Shown here: positions 1 through 11,721 of the stretch, piece after piece
How the letters are laid out: the number at the start of each line of letters is the position of its first letter
Position numbering within the stretch: position 1 is the first letter of the stretch
Source of the DNA: Agelaius tricolor
Taxonomy: Eukaryota > Chordata > Aves > Passeriformes > Icteridae
DNA: 64,000 bases
Direction: 5' to 3'
Assembly (NCBI GenBank): GCA_023055355.1
Contig: JALJCS010000001.1
Span: 110,748,881-110,812,880, forward strand
Position numbers and translations under genes: made by a program
The notes under the pieces: generated by a model
Database searches by the model: none
What the model saw: the letters and a program-made list of their open reading frames with translations, nothing else
Told to the model about the DNA's origin: nothing

Positions 1-530
1 ATAACAAGCCTGAGGAAAATTATTAGGCTGTGCTGAATTAAAAATGATTTTTTTTGTTGGATTTAATATGAGCATTTAATCCAAGTCTATTTTGGTTAGC
101 TGTCTTTGGTTTTAGCTTTCTTTTAGATTTAATTTTCCTTTGTAGGTGGATGTTTTTAATGCAATATTGCCTCCATTTTTGTTTTGAAAATGCTGAAACA
201 TCTGCCTAGTTTTACAAAATGAAACATAACATTTAAAAATTCAGTAAATTATCTCCTATATAACACTTATATCAATCTGGGGGGCTGGAGGTAGCCCTTA
301 TTTACCTGTGTGTCTAATTTTGTCAAAAAATACACATACAACTGAAAGTTAAGTTGAAAACCTGATTTAGATTTTATAAACAAAGTAATAAATGCAACTG
401 TTTATATTTGTTCACAATCCTGGCAGGTGAATGTAGGGCTTAGAGCTGTGATTTGACAGGTTTTAAAAGCAGCCATCAAAAGGTGCCAGAATGCCTGAAT
501 TTAGGTGCAATAAATTAATTTCAGTACCAT
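1..530. other. AT-rich unique sequence, nothing recognised
   Basis: The stretch is AT-rich with homopolymer T and A runs and short frames only. No repeat family, RNA gene or coding signal was recognised before the CR1 tail that follows. Confidence 0.6.
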
Positions 531-641
531 GCTGGGCTCTAGGGGAAGGTGTCCCTGCCCATGTCAGAGGGTTGGAATGATGATCCCTTCCCAGGGGAAC
601 TAGAAGGTCCCTTCCAACCCAAATCCTCCTATGATTCTATA
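531..641 (+). mobile_element. CR1 LINE, 3' end fragment
   Basis: The sequence reads in CR1 3'-UTR order: an AGGTGTCCCTGCCCATG block, then GGTTGGAAT, then AGGTCCCTTCCAACCC, and finally a CCTATGATTCTATA tail. The octamer-type tail marks the true 3' end of the element. All coding sequence is missing, as expected from the 5' truncation usual for LINEs. Confidence 0.85.
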
Positions 642-871
642 ATTTAGATGAGCAAAACCACAGAGCTTGATGAATGAATCTCAGCACATGGTTTCTGGAA
701 AACTGACAATAACTTCCAAGGAAGATTTATCCCACCCTAAATAGCTCTCTTTGAATACTGTTTTGATTGTCTTAAAATTTGACATATTTTCACTGCTTGT
801 GCTCAGCAGAAACAAAAAGATTTAAGAACCTATAGTAGATTGAGGGATAAAAAAAGCAAAAGGAAGAACTA

Positions 872-1112
872 ATCATAGAATTATAAGAAAAGATCTTTAC
901 AATTGTTATGTCCAACCTTTGACCAAATACAACCATGACCACATCATGAAGTCCTATGTCTTCTCCTCTTTTAAACATTTCCAGGGCTGGTGACTCCACC
1001 ACTTCTCTGGGAAGCCTGTTCCAATGCTCAATCACTCTTTCAATGAAGAAATTTTTCCAAATATCCAACCTGAGCCTACCCTGGCACAACCTGGGGCTAT
1101 TTCCCCTCGTCT
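872..1112 (-). mobile_element. CR1 LINE, 3' fragment
   Basis: Read on the minus strand this ends in the tail (seen here as ATCATAGAATTATA at the left edge). The landmarks follow in reverse order: GTCCAACC, the CCAGGGCTGGTGACTCCACCA block, GGAAGCCTGTTCCAATGCT, AATGAAGAAATTTTTCC and ATATCCAACCTGAGCC. The minus-strand frame across it is remnant 3'-UTR, not a gene. Confidence 0.88.
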
Positions 1113-1390
1113 CAGAGATGTGGGAAGATGAAGCTCAGTGATTTTATGTTACAATCCTAACTAAACCAGGCTGTGGCCAGACTTGCTGCTGCTGGGAAGG
1201 AAGTAAAAGTAAACCCAGGTCCAAACGTTCTGGATTAGCCCATGGATCTCTTTCAATTAGCTGTTTAGCCTTGTTCTGGTGTTAATTAATCTCACCTCTT
1301 GGATTAGATGGAGCTGCAGCAGCACTCAGCCCTCAGACTGCAGTAGGTGAGCCGAGTGCTGCAGCTGATCCCTGATTAATTAAGGTCATA
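1113..1390. other. Unique sequence with a long imperfect inverted repeat
   Basis: No gene or repeat family was recognised. At 1282-1291 and 1374-1383 are perfectly inverse-complementary 10-mers (TTAATTAATC / GATTAATTAA). Inside them AGCTGCAG(CAG)CACT at 1312-1326 pairs with AGTGCTGCAGCT at 1355-1366. Together these form an imperfect hairpin about 100 bp long that ends just before the LTR. Confidence 0.55.
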
Positions 1391-1789
1391 TATTGGGTTT
1401 GTGTGGCCAGGTTTTGGCAGTGATGGGGCTACAGGGGTGGCTTCTGTGAGCAGCTGCCAGAACCCTCCTCCATGGACCCACTGCTGGCCAAGGCAGGGCC
1501 AATTAGAAATTTCCTGTCTTCCTGAGCCACTTGGAGAGAGGGAGGGATGGGGGAAAGGTGTTTTTAAAATTTATTCTATTTCTCGTTATCCTGCTCCCAT
1601 TTCATAGGTAATAAATTCATTTAATATCCCCAAATTGAGTCTGTTTTGCCTGCATTTGGGGAGTGATCTTTCTCTTTGTCTCAACTCATGAAACTGGTGC
1701 TGTATTTTCTCTCCCCTGTCCAGCTGCAGAGGGAGTGATAGAATGGCTTCAGTGCATGCCTGGCATCCAGCCAGTGTCAACCCACTCCA
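1391..1789 (+). mobile_element. Solo LTR of an avian endogenous retrovirus, internally deleted
   Basis: The left part has TGGGTTTGTGTGGCCAGG, GGGGCTACAGGGGTGGCTTC and CACTGCTGGCCAAGGC. The right part has a GGGAAAGGTGTTTT block, a CTCGTTATCCTGCTCC block, AATAAA at 1610-1615, GAGTCTGTTTTGCC, and CCTGGCATCCAGCCAG near the end. As I recall it, this order matches an LTR family abundant in birds. A large middle portion is missing, so the copy is about 400 bp. No gag, pol or env lies beside it, so it is a solo LTR. Exact ends are uncertain and no target-site duplication is obvious. Confidence 0.75.
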
Positions 1790-3197
1790 GGCCACAAACA
1801 ATGTGTTTCTGAGGTGGTTCCCATTTTAATTCTGTTCAGCTCTCTAAAGGAAAAAATTATATTAAACACCAAATTACGCATGCAGACAGATACACCAGGA
1901 GGAGGTGTGCTCATGGAAATGGTGATTCCTCCTGCTGTAAAGTTCACAAGCAGGGGGATAAAATACTCTGGAAGTCCCTTTCCTCTGACTATTCAAATGG
2001 CTTAGTGGGCTTGTACAAATCAATTTTTAATCACTCAGCACCAAGTAAAATGATCTCCATCATGATGTCCTCCTTGCACTAACTGGAATTTCAGGTGCCT
2101 TGACACAAGAAAAAACAAAAGAAGAATTTAATATGCAAACCAAATATTGTGTCCAAAGTGTCAGGTGTCTGAGAAATTAATGAATTTGCTTCAAAAACCA
2201 TTTTAGAAATGCTAAGAATTCTTTCTGTTCTTAAAGAGCAAAGAGATTCAGGTTCTCATTTTCTTGAAAATTTCTGTCTTGTTTCCTGTTTCATATCATT
2301 TAAAAAATGAACAGAACTTATAAATTAAAAAAACCCCACTGACGAGTGCTGTGTTTTAGGTTAAACACAATCCACAATAAAATTTGTGAAGAATGTGAAA
2401 AGGTTTTACTGGATTACAGAAAATGTCTTTAACACTGCCGAGGTTTAAGAAGAGTTTAATTTTTAAGAAAAGTCAATTCCTGATGCAGAAGAACATTGAA
2501 AAGCCAGGTCTATTCATAAATAAACTTAATGAATAATTGATTTCCAAGTTTAGTGTTCAAAACTAAAAATGAAAAAAGGGGAAAAAAATAAAACAGATTA
2601 CTTAGGGGAAAATCTCAGTTGACAAAATTTAAGGTTTTCTGATAGACCTTTCAATGGTAAATAATTTTTCATTTTTATTCTGTAATAAATTTAAACTAAA
2701 TTATTAAAAAAATTACTCAGTATTTGAAAACTGGAAAGGTATTTTTTTAACATTTTTGTGCTTTTTGAAATATTTTTCCAATGCTGAGATTTTACCCACA
2801 TGGCAAGATGCATTTTTCACTGTGTGTGATATTTTCAGGCAGAAGCTCACTTGGTCTTACCCACACTAAGTGGCTTTGAGATAGCTATGAAAGAAAGACC
2901 CCATGACCCTGATAACAAACATTTGGTTATGTTGGCATCACCTTTCTCATCAGACCCACCCTCTGCCTTCCCAAGACCTTCTGGAAGTCCTCTTGAATTT
3001 TTATTTCCAGTCTGAAGGAGAATGGTCACAGTGAGCTTAATTTAATCACCATCATTAGGCAATTCTGTTGAAGTGACATGGTCCCCAATTTTAGCATGGC
3101 CCACATAGAGAAAATTTTAAAAAATGTCTTAAATGCTGCTGTATTTACATTTCATCCTAATGGACTCTTAATTGTCAGGCTTTTATTTTTTTTTACA
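1790..3197. other. AT-rich unique sequence
   Basis: No repeat or coding signal was recognised. The stretch has many A/T runs (around 2300-2340, 2560-2600, 2690-2770) and is CpG-poor. Confidence 0.6.
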
Positions 3198-3422
3198 AAA
3201 TCATGGAGTCATTTAGATTGGAAAAGACCCTTAGGATCATCAAGCTGAAACTGCCAAGGCCACCACTAACCCACATCCCCAAGTGCCAGATTTTTTAAAT
3301 ACCTCCAGGGATGGTGACTCCATCACTGCCCTGGGCAGCCTGTTCCAGTGCTTGGCAACCCTTTTGGTGAAGGAAATCTAAACCTCCCCTGGCACAGCTT
3401 GAGGCCATTTCTTCTTGTCCTA
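3198..3422 (-). mobile_element. CR1 LINE, 3' fragment
   Basis: On the minus strand it runs from CAAGAAGAAATGGCC through the CCAGGGATGGTGACTCCATC block (as seen on plus) to a TCATGGAGTCAT tail. Landmarks include GGGCAGCCTGTTCCAGTGCTT and AAACTGCCAAGGCCACCACTA. The usual TTTTTCCTAATATCC segment between GTGAAGGAA and ATCTAAACC is missing, so there is a short internal deletion near 3375. Confidence 0.9.
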
Positions 3423-4920
3423 AATAATTTTCACCTTTTTTTTTTAGTCATCCCACCTTAATAATTTTATTTAGTTCATTCATAATACTTAAATAATAGT
3501 TCTTTGTTAGGTAATTAAAATCTTTTTCACGTTCATTCACAAGATTTCCAATAGCTTCTTCCAAAGAAAGAAGCAGGGAAAAGAAAAGCTTAGTACAATA
3601 GAGAAAAGCTATGCAAAGCAGAAGAGAATAATTGGTTGCCATACTTTGTTTAATCAATACAGAGCTAAAATGGATAAACCCTGAGTGTAAAAGGGCACTG
3701 GCAAGATTAAACACTTAATTGTGGTGATTCTGACTTACATTACCAGGGTTAGATTCAGGGTGAGAAATTTTCTACATGAATATACTGGTAAGGGAAATCT
3801 CCATCTTTTTGGGAAATAAAGGCCAAAGAACAGGCATTAATAACATGAAGATGATCTTGCTCCTATCCTAGAACTGTGCACTATCACTCCATGTGTCACA
3901 CCACAAGGCACTGGAAATTCTTACCAGTTGGGTTAAGAACATTTATTTTCAGAGTAGCATGTGAAAATGTACCCAGAATTGGTCCTATTGGGTTATTTCT
4001 CCTGTAATTCATTAGAACATTTTGCTTTAGCGCCTCCAGTTGTAAAACCACAGATTATTATTGTCACTACAGGGGGGATTTGGAGGCAGTGTTTGATTTT
4101 AGAAGGCTTTTTTACTATCTCAACACATTGTTTGCTGCCAAGAAAAGGAAAGAAGCAGAAATTAATAGAAATCCAAGCTCCAAGGACCACCTGATGTCCT
4201 TTCCCAAGTCCATCAGTCCCATCAGACTGAATCTATTTACAGAGGATTTATTCTTAATTATCTTAACCTGTATGTATGTTTATCTTTTATCAGCTTTGTC
4301 AGTCTTCTCTACAAATGCCAGCTTGCAGCTCCTGCGTCTCAGCTACTTTGGTGTATTTGGAAAAAGCTTGGTGACAGTTGCTTTAAATATTCTGCTCATA
4401 CAGACAATACCATGATTTATACCTTAAAATAGACACATATATTAGGTATACAAACACCTATATTTACACAGAGTCCCTAAGTATCTTTGCTCCCATAAGA
4501 AGACATAAATGGATAACAACTTTCCTTAATTCTTTGAGAATCAAGGAGCAATGGACTGATCCAGTGGTTTTATTATTTGCTCCAGTTGTTAAAATCACTG
4601 CCAGTCTGCAATTGGTGTTCTTCCAGTTAAGAGGTGTGCCCCTATGGATGGGATGTGCTCATGTGGGTGGAATTCAGCCATGCCATTCCTGATGATGCTT
4701 TAATTCCTGGAAGGTGTCACTATGTGAGAAGGATGGAAGAATCAGTCTTCAGATCAGAGTATGAGATGGTAACTCCACCTTAGACAGGAAATGAAGGCTT
4801 TTCCTGCTCTCTGGAAGATCTGTGAAGACCATAAGGTAGGAGATGTTTGTTCCTGAGTCTCAGTGTCATTTGAAGCTCACACATAGATAAGGGTGGCCCT
4901 CCTGCATGTACAAAGTCCTT
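3423..4920. other. Unique sequence, no gene recognised
   Basis: The overlapping short frames at 3961-4415 show no domain and no coding-like pattern. No interspersed repeat was recognised. Confidence 0.55.
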
Positions 4921-5166
4921 ATCACAGAATCATAGAATCAATCACAGAATGATAGAATCAGAATTATAGAAGAACCTGACTTGGAAGGAACCCACAAGGG
5001 TTCTCCAGTCCAACTCCTGGCCCTGCACACCACATATCCAAGAACCCCAGCCTGTCCCTGTGAGCATTGTCCAAACACTTCTTGAGCTCTGTCAGGTCAT
5101 TGCTGTGACCCCTGCCCTGGGTGAAGAACCATTTCCTAATATCCAATCTAAACCTCCTCTGTGACA
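4921..5166 (-). mobile_element. CR1 LINE, 3' fragment (CAACTCCTGGCCCTGCAC subtype)
   Basis: The left edge carries four tail-like units (ATCACAGAATCATAGAATCA and variants), the inverted octamer tail. Next come GGAAGGAACCCAC, the diagnostic CAACTCCTGGCCCTGCAC block, GCATTGTCCAAACACTTCTTGAGCTCTGTCAGG, GGGTGAAGAACC and CCTAATATCCAATCTAAACCTCC. The same subtype is seen at 25618-25870 and 63892-64000. Confidence 0.92.
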
Positions 5167-7889
5167 GGAAGGGATCTTCCCTTGCTCTCCAGGACTGTCC
5201 ATCTGCCAAGTGTCCACAGAACCACTGCACTCTGCCACACAACCCCACATGCTGGAGATGACAGCTGGAGCTCTACTGACTTCAAGCAGGGAAGATACTT
5301 TGGGCAGATGAGATTTAGCTTGAATGTTGAACACCTTCCAATGGTCACCTCTTCCACAAGGCTGAAAGAGGAAGAAAGAGGGAGCAGACAAGAGGGAGGA
5401 AGAAAGAAACAGCACAGAAATGGGTAAAGCTGGGGCAGAGCTGCCAGAGCAGTAAAATCTTGTGTTTCCAGGTCACTGTGAGTTACTGCCTCCTGCCCTG
5501 TAGCTAAAGGCATTTGGGGAAAGGATCATAACACTCCTCACCACAACCCCTTCCTTGGGCAGCTCCCAGAGAAGCATAATTACAATGCCACCCCTCACTC
5601 AGGACTCAGCCTTAGGGCACAGAGACACCAGCCATGGAAAAGGCCTATTAGGTCCATTTAGCCAGTTCCCCTGACATTGCAGGGGTCTTCCCTTCCTGCC
5701 ATGTCCAGCCTTGCTAGCCTTGGGCATGAAGCTGTCACAGAGCTGATGGCTTTGCCACTTCACAGGCTCATGTGTTGCTGGGACTTCTGACACTGGGTTT
5801 CAGCAGCTTTTCAGATGTATAATGGATGATTCTGTGGCTGCAAAGCCCCCGTGGGTGTCACTGTGGGTAACAGCACTGTCATTAATGTTGGGTTCAGTTG
5901 ACACCACGGCACCTGCAGCAGGTGAGAGTCAAAAGAGGGACTGAACAGCAGAGTAGACCTGGTACAGCCTGGCCAATGCATGGGAGTGGTACAAAAGTAG
6001 TTTTGCTGGGTAAAATAGGGAAAATTGACCACAGTCTTTGGTAGATGTGTGAATATGCTGTGTAACAATAAGTGAAGGAGTCATTTAGCCTTCCCAATTC
6101 TCCTCTGAGGGCATCTTCCCCATGTAAAGAACATAAAGAGCAGAGAAGTTGGGTTTTTTGTTAAATTAGGCCTTCAAAGTCTGCCTACCACTTTGTCACA
6201 CAAGGCTCTTGGCCCCCAGGACAGTGTGGTAGCAGATTTGGGTCTGGAACAGCTGTCATGGATTTTTTGCTTATTTTTCTGCAGCCACAACAGTATCTCT
6301 TTATTCATGGTCCTTGTACATCTCCACAATGCTTCCCTTGGTTTTCCCTGTTTAATATTCTACTCCTCTGTCCAGAAATTAAGGGAAGTAGTGAGCCAAG
6401 TTTCTTTACATCTCCCATTCCTCTTGTTCCTTTGCTAGAGATGCAGCATAAGCAAACAAATCACTTTATTTCTCCTACCTGACTGCGTTTCAAAGTTCAA
6501 GTAGCCCCTTCAAGAGCATCAGAACATTTTATTCCCACAAATGCTAGTTGAAAACACTCTCTATTTGTTGCAAACAAAAAGTAAACAAACAAACAAAAAA
6601 GTTAAATAATAACGGGGGGGTAAAGAAAATGTGCAAAATGCAAAAAAATAAAAAAGACAGAGAGAAAGGTACCTGCAGATTGAACAGCAAAGGATTGTGT
6701 GTTCTCTTAAAGATATAAGGAATGGATAAAGACTCTTCCAAGAGCTGAGAAAAATGTTGGTTTGGGTTTTTTTCTTAAATCATTCTCCTCTTTAAGATTC
6801 AAGACTCCAGGTTTTTGCTGTAAGACATTTAAGAACTCACACTGCCTATCTCCTTTCAGGATTCAGGTAGCAGTATTAAGGTGCAGTATTAAGACATATC
6901 TAAATCTAAAAGGTTTAATTAACCATTCTCTTGGTGTAGGATAGAGCTGGAACCTGGAGAGTTTACAAAGTGAGAAGCCAAATTGTTATATGGGCAGATC
7001 TAGGTGGGTTCCTCAGTCTGGCCTTAGTCCTGGCTCTCTCAGTTTTTAGGGAGTCTGAGTCACTCTCCACATGAATCTGAGAATGAACCTCTTCCTACCT
7101 CACTTCCACAGCATTAAAACAGAAATAGTATCTTGGAGGCTCATGGAGGGAATAAATCAGGTAATTTCATAAGGTAACTGCATAAGCATGGGCACCAGGG
7201 CTGAAATGTATGTTTAAAATTTACCATCAGGAAGCCTAAAGTAAATTATCCAGATTTTGCAAAGTTTTCTTGAATGTTCTTTCCCCTCGCTGCTCCCAGA
7301 TTGTCAGTTCTGTATTTAGGGATGTTTCTGCCAGCTGAGCTGTGCCTGTCCTCATGCCCTGCACTCTGGTTTGTGCAGCCTCCAAACCCAGTGTGGTCAG
7401 CAGTGGTTAAAGACAAAATGTCTTGGAAGCCACGAAGTCTCTTCTCTGGAAGTAACATCTTCCTTTGCCAGAACCTCCCTCCCAGGGAGGCAGGAGTTAC
7501 AGACCAACCCTGGACCTGCCTGGTTTCACAGGTGAAATTCAGCTCATCACAATCCTTTGCCGTCCCACAGGTCTTCCCTTTTCCTACCTCATAAATTTTC
7601 CAGCACAGTGCCATGCTCTTTTTAGGCTCTGTGGGACAATGAGTGAGGTCCAGTTGAATGCCCTCACTTGTGGTCCACCTACAAGCTATGCCTGGCTCAG
7701 TGTCATGGAGGAGAACACATAGTGTGAATAAACAGCTGGGACACAGACTGTCAGCTGGTGACCATACCTTGAAGGAGGCCAGAGCAGGCATGTTCAACAC
7801 CATTGTTGGATGTTCCAGCTGGCCTGAGATGATTGCAAAATATAAACATTATCCCAGGTCCCAATGAAAATATTTATAGAGCTATATTG
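5167..7889. other. Unique sequence, no gene recognised
   Basis: This 2.7-kb stretch has moderate GC around 5200-5960 and 7260-7860, and A-rich sequence at 6570-6660 with a short (AAAC)n run. The longest open frame in the window (minus strand, 7246-7803, 185 codons) lies here. It shows no recognisable domain, signal peptide or repeat and is treated as non-coding. Confidence 0.5.
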
Positions 7890-8224
7890 TAGAATCATGG
7901 AATAATTTAGGTTGGAAATTACCTTTAAGATCATCAAGTCCAACCATTAATCAAACACCATCAAGCCATGGTCCTGTGCAGGGCCAGGAGCTGAACTCAG
8001 TGATTCTTGTGGGTCCCCTCCAATTCAGTAGATTCTGTGATTCTTTGATCTACAGCACTTTTAAATCCCTCCATGGATGGAGACTCCCATCACTGCCCCG
8101 GGCAGCCTGTTCCAACACTTGACAAGCCTTTCAGTGAAGGAATTTTTCCTAATATCCAATCCAAACCTCCCCTGGTGCAACTTGAGTCCATTTCTTCTTA
8201 TCCTGTCTCTTGTCACTTGACTTC
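7890..8224 (-). mobile_element. CR1 LINE, 3' fragment, interrupted by a nested CR1
   Basis: The minus-strand element runs from a TAGAATCATGG tail at the left through TTAAGATCATCAAGTCCAACC to AAGCCATGG (7969). It resumes at TCTACAGCACTTTTAAATCCC (about 8049) with the standard GGATGG-ACTCCCATCACTGCC, CAGCCTGTTCCAACACTTGA, TTTTTCCTAATATCC and CTTATCCTGTCTCTTGTCACTTG landmarks. The gap (7974-8048) is filled by a plus-strand CR1 tail. The outer element is therefore the older one, and it is cut at its 5' side by the LTR near 8225. Confidence 0.9.
7974..8048 (+). mobile_element. Nested CR1 LINE 3' tail
   Basis: CAGGGCCAGGAGCTGAACTCAGTGATTCTTGTGGGTCCCCTCCAATTCAG, ending in GATTCTGTGATTCTTTGA, is the plus-strand 3' end of the 'gggccaggag / gggtccc' CR1 subtype. 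It is the reverse complement of the subtype seen at 4921-5166. It sits exactly between two parts of a single minus-strand CR1, so it inserted later. Confidence 0.85.
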
Positions 8225-8738
8225 TGCGACACAGAACTTCCATGATTTCCCTTGCTTAGAAAATTCTGTCCCTGCCAACTGACCATTCCCAATCCCCTGG
8301 ATGATGGACAGGACACAGAAGGCTCTTGTGGAGAGCTTTGTGGATAATTGGCTAGCTGGGAAAGGCCACTTCGATGTGATACCGTTGGATAAGGATAGGG
8401 GAAACAAGCTGGGGATTAAGTAACCAGTGGCCAATCACTGACAGAGGTCATGGTGACCTTCGCTGAAACAGGAAGATGGGGGAGAAAATCGCTTGCCAGA
8501 AAATGAAGATAGCCTAGGTAGAGTAGCTATAAGAATGTAAACATAGAAACAAAATAATCATTAGAGCATAGAAGTAGGTGTGGTTGATCTAAGTGTGCTT
8601 TAACCAATAATGAGCTCAGCTTTTGCAATATGTATAAGCTTCATTAACACCAATATAAATATGTGTGAGCTATCAATAAACTTTGGGATTTGCTGTTCAC
8701 GCATATTGTGTGAGGCAATTCCTCCGCCGATCGCGACA
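8225..8738 (+). mobile_element. Probable solo LTR of an endogenous retrovirus
   Basis: The block starts with TG at the break in the left CR1 and ends in CCGATCGCGACA. Near the right end it has a TATA-like AATATAAAT (8652-8660) and a polyadenylation signal AATAAA (8675-8680) followed by a G/T-rich stretch, the U3-R-U5 order of an LTR. GACT occurs just before the start (8219-8222) and just after the end (8739-8742), a possible decayed target duplication. No primer-binding site or viral coding sequence follows. Family and exact ends are inferred. Confidence 0.6.
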
Positions 8739-8755
8739 GACTCTCCTTTGAGTCA

Positions 8756-8791
8756 GGTAACCCCATGGTGAGCACTGAGAGTGGGGTTACC
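8756..8791. repeat. Perfect 9-bp inverted repeat
   Basis: GGTAACCCC (8756-8764) and GGGGTTACC (8783-8791) are exact reverse complements separated by 18 nt, just 3' of the LTR. It could form a short hairpin; function unknown. Confidence 0.7.
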
Positions 8792-11721
8792 CTCCACTCT
8801 ATGATCTGGTGATGGACACCCATTCTCAGCCCTAACACTTCACACCTTTTCCACAGCGTGACCAGACACAGAAGAGCTTCCCCCTTCTTCTTCTCGTGCG
8901 ACCTGAGGAAGCACCAGCCATACAAGAAATTCTGAGATGCCTCCTTGTCATGCAAGAGCATGGAAATATACATCTGGGTCATTGAGTCAACCAGATTTTA
9001 TCATCCCAACTTGATTCCATTACATCATCCTGTGCCATCAGCTATCGCTGCTTAGTTTTAGCAACAATTCTCTTATCAAGACTTTTCCACTCTTTTTAAT
9101 CATTAGTTATTACTCTAAATGTTATCAGGAGCTGGGCACACCCATTCTGGGCTGCTCTGGCTCTTGTAATAAAAATCCATTTGCTCAGTGGGACAGAAAA
9201 GCAGAATCAAGTCTCCTGAATATGTCCTGGCTTCTCTTCAGGATGGAGTGACTGGTTCTGTATTAAAAAGCAACAGAGATATTCCCCATTGCTGGAATTC
9301 ATCTTTCTCTACCAGAATATAATTTAAAAATCTCCTCCACATGTTATTTGGTCTAAAAGAAAAGGGTTTCTCCTAAAGAGTACCTTGGATGTAGCACAGG
9401 GAATATTCCCAACAGTTAACTTAGGTACAGGTATTTCCATACAAAGGAAGAAAGTTTAAACATGTAGGTGCAGACCATTCCTTCTTACTTAACCTCAATG
9501 CCTTGCAGCCACACTTAATTTACTTGCACAGACAGAGCCAGTGCCTCTCCCTTAGAACTACTCTCTTTTTATTAATATCCATAGTGTCTAAATGATCCTC
9601 TCCAAGGACAGGTGTCATCTCCTCTCCCATTTCATAGAGGTAAAATCAAAATGCCTTATAGACCATATATGGTACTGAAAGGTTTATAACAAGGTAGCAA
9701 TCCAAGGTCTTTAGAAGAGGTTTCACCATATTCTCCTCTCAGCAGTGAGTAAAACAGTGTTGTGGTAGTCTGTCACTACGCCACATTGCTTAATCACATT
9801 ACTCCCTGCTTTCATTTGCTCTAATTCTTCACTTGGAAGCTTTTTTTTTTTTTTTGCTTTGAGTAGAACATTTGCAATCTGCCTTTTTACTGTGCATGCA
9901 AAAAGTAGCATGTTTTTAACTTCTGAGGACTCATTCAAGGAGACAGCATCATTTTTGTACATGGTGTTCTCTGAGAGTGCTGTGCATCCTGCATGCTTGG
10001 TTGGTAGCAGCTTAATGCTGTCATGGTCCTCCAGGGGCTTGTCCCATGTGGTTATAATTAACTTTTAATGTCTGCCTTCAGGGCAAAACACTTAAGGGGT
10101 TAACCAGTTTTCTCCAACAGAATGAATAGTTAAATGGTAGCATACGTTTATCAATACATTCCACAAAGCAGAGGAAAATATCTAAGTATTTTTTCTGCTC
10201 CTTGTCTCATATTTGTCTGATTCAGAGCCACTTGCCAACTTGAAAGTGGAGGTTATCCTTTCAAATCTCATAATATAAATGTGCTTGCAATGTGGTTAAC
10301 ACAGTCTTACTTAGTAGCTGAGTCAGTGTAAAGATTTGTTGGACCAGATCTCGTTGGTATTTAACCATTGCAAGCACTTACACTCTTTCTTTCTCCCACA
10401 AGTACATGTTGCATCATGCTGAGACCTAGGAGAGTGACTTACTACAAGGACATGCATGACTTTACAACTAAACCAGACAGACTTTACTCATAATATTCCT
10501 AGAGAGATGAGGAAAGTTACTATAGAACAGAATAATTGCCTCATCATCTGGCTCTGTGTCATTAGAGTGAGATTCAGGACCTAAACACTGCATTACAGTG
10601 TCACCTTAGACACCTTGGGGTACCCAAGGCACTTATTCAATGCTCAAAATGACACTAGATATCTGTATTTGGGGAATGCAACCTCAAATGTCAATGTTTG
10701 CAAGGCACACAATGAGCAGTAGTCAGCTCCTCAAACACAGACATCTTGTGTAATTTTAGTCTCTATGGGCTACCCTGTAAATGGAGAAGGGTTCAGCGCT
10801 TCTGTAAATTCTTTAATACCCGAAAAGATTTCCAACTGTATCAGTTGGTTGCATTCAGCAAACTAAATTCTTCCTACAGAATGGACACCCTACAATCTTG
10901 GCACCATTCTGTGGATACCTGACCAAGCTCTAAATGAACCCTTGCCTGTGTAGTTTGTAGTACAGCACAAGAAGCACCTGGCTCTGAAGCAAGAGGCTTG
11001 GCAGGGGAGTTGCCTGAGTTCTGATTCAGTGGTCAGCATGTGTGCAGGGGGCTCTCAGTGCTGCATGGTGTGGGCATGCCTTCCAGGGCTCTTCTGAGGC
11101 TGGAATAAACCCATGGAAGGATGGCCAGTGCTCTCAAACCATGCTGAGTGAGCCCACAAAGGGCACCTAACTTGCCAAGAAGTAAAATAGTTGACCAAAA
11201 AAGTACATATTTGCCCTGCTTTGCTCCTGTATGCTTGGCTGTGATATTTTTTTCATTGATGTACCATCCAGGAATCTTGAGAGAGACTTAAGGGTGCATA
11301 ATATGCCAGAATATTATTTCCTCTAAGATGTAATGGAAGATTAAGTCTGCATCTGAAAAATCTTCAAAGTGATTCATTGTGTTCTTAAAGAAATTCCAGT
11401 AGATTCATTTGCTCTAATGATGGGCACTACAACTGGGGAAATACTTCAGTAAAGCATTTATATTCTGTGGGAATTTATGGCCACATTCTCTAAGGTAGGC
11501 TTAAATCAGATATAGCATTTTGGGGACATTACTTCCTCAACCACCCCATCCCTTTGTGTGTCACTGGCTGTGGAGCACACTGTGTTTCAGGATTTGAATT
11601 CATAATTTCTGGTGAGTACAGCAGATTGCTGGTGCACCCTCCTGCTCCTCACCAGGAGCTGCAGCCGGGAAAGCCCAACCTTTTTGCTGAGAAATCTCAC
11701 TGCTCCTCAGCAGCTGAAGGC
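8792..11721. other. Unique sequence, no gene recognised
   Basis: A 2.9-kb stretch with a T-run at 9840-9856 and no recognisable interspersed repeat. Short frames at 8644-8982, 9723-10068 and 11554-11818 show no domain. Confidence 0.5.

Noticed and set aside
7246..7803. 185-codon open frame, minus strand, the longest in the window
   Set aside because: No recognisable domain, signal peptide or codon pattern. Roughly this length is expected by chance once or less in 128 kb of strand at this composition, and local GC is raised. A protein search or RNA-seq could reverse this.
8644..8982. 112-codon open frame, minus strand
   Set aside because: Runs from unique DNA into the LTR in antisense; no domain seen.
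8739..8990. Retroviral leader or gag after the LTR at 8225-8738
   Set aside because: No primer-binding site follows the LTR and no viral protein pattern is present; the LTR is solo.
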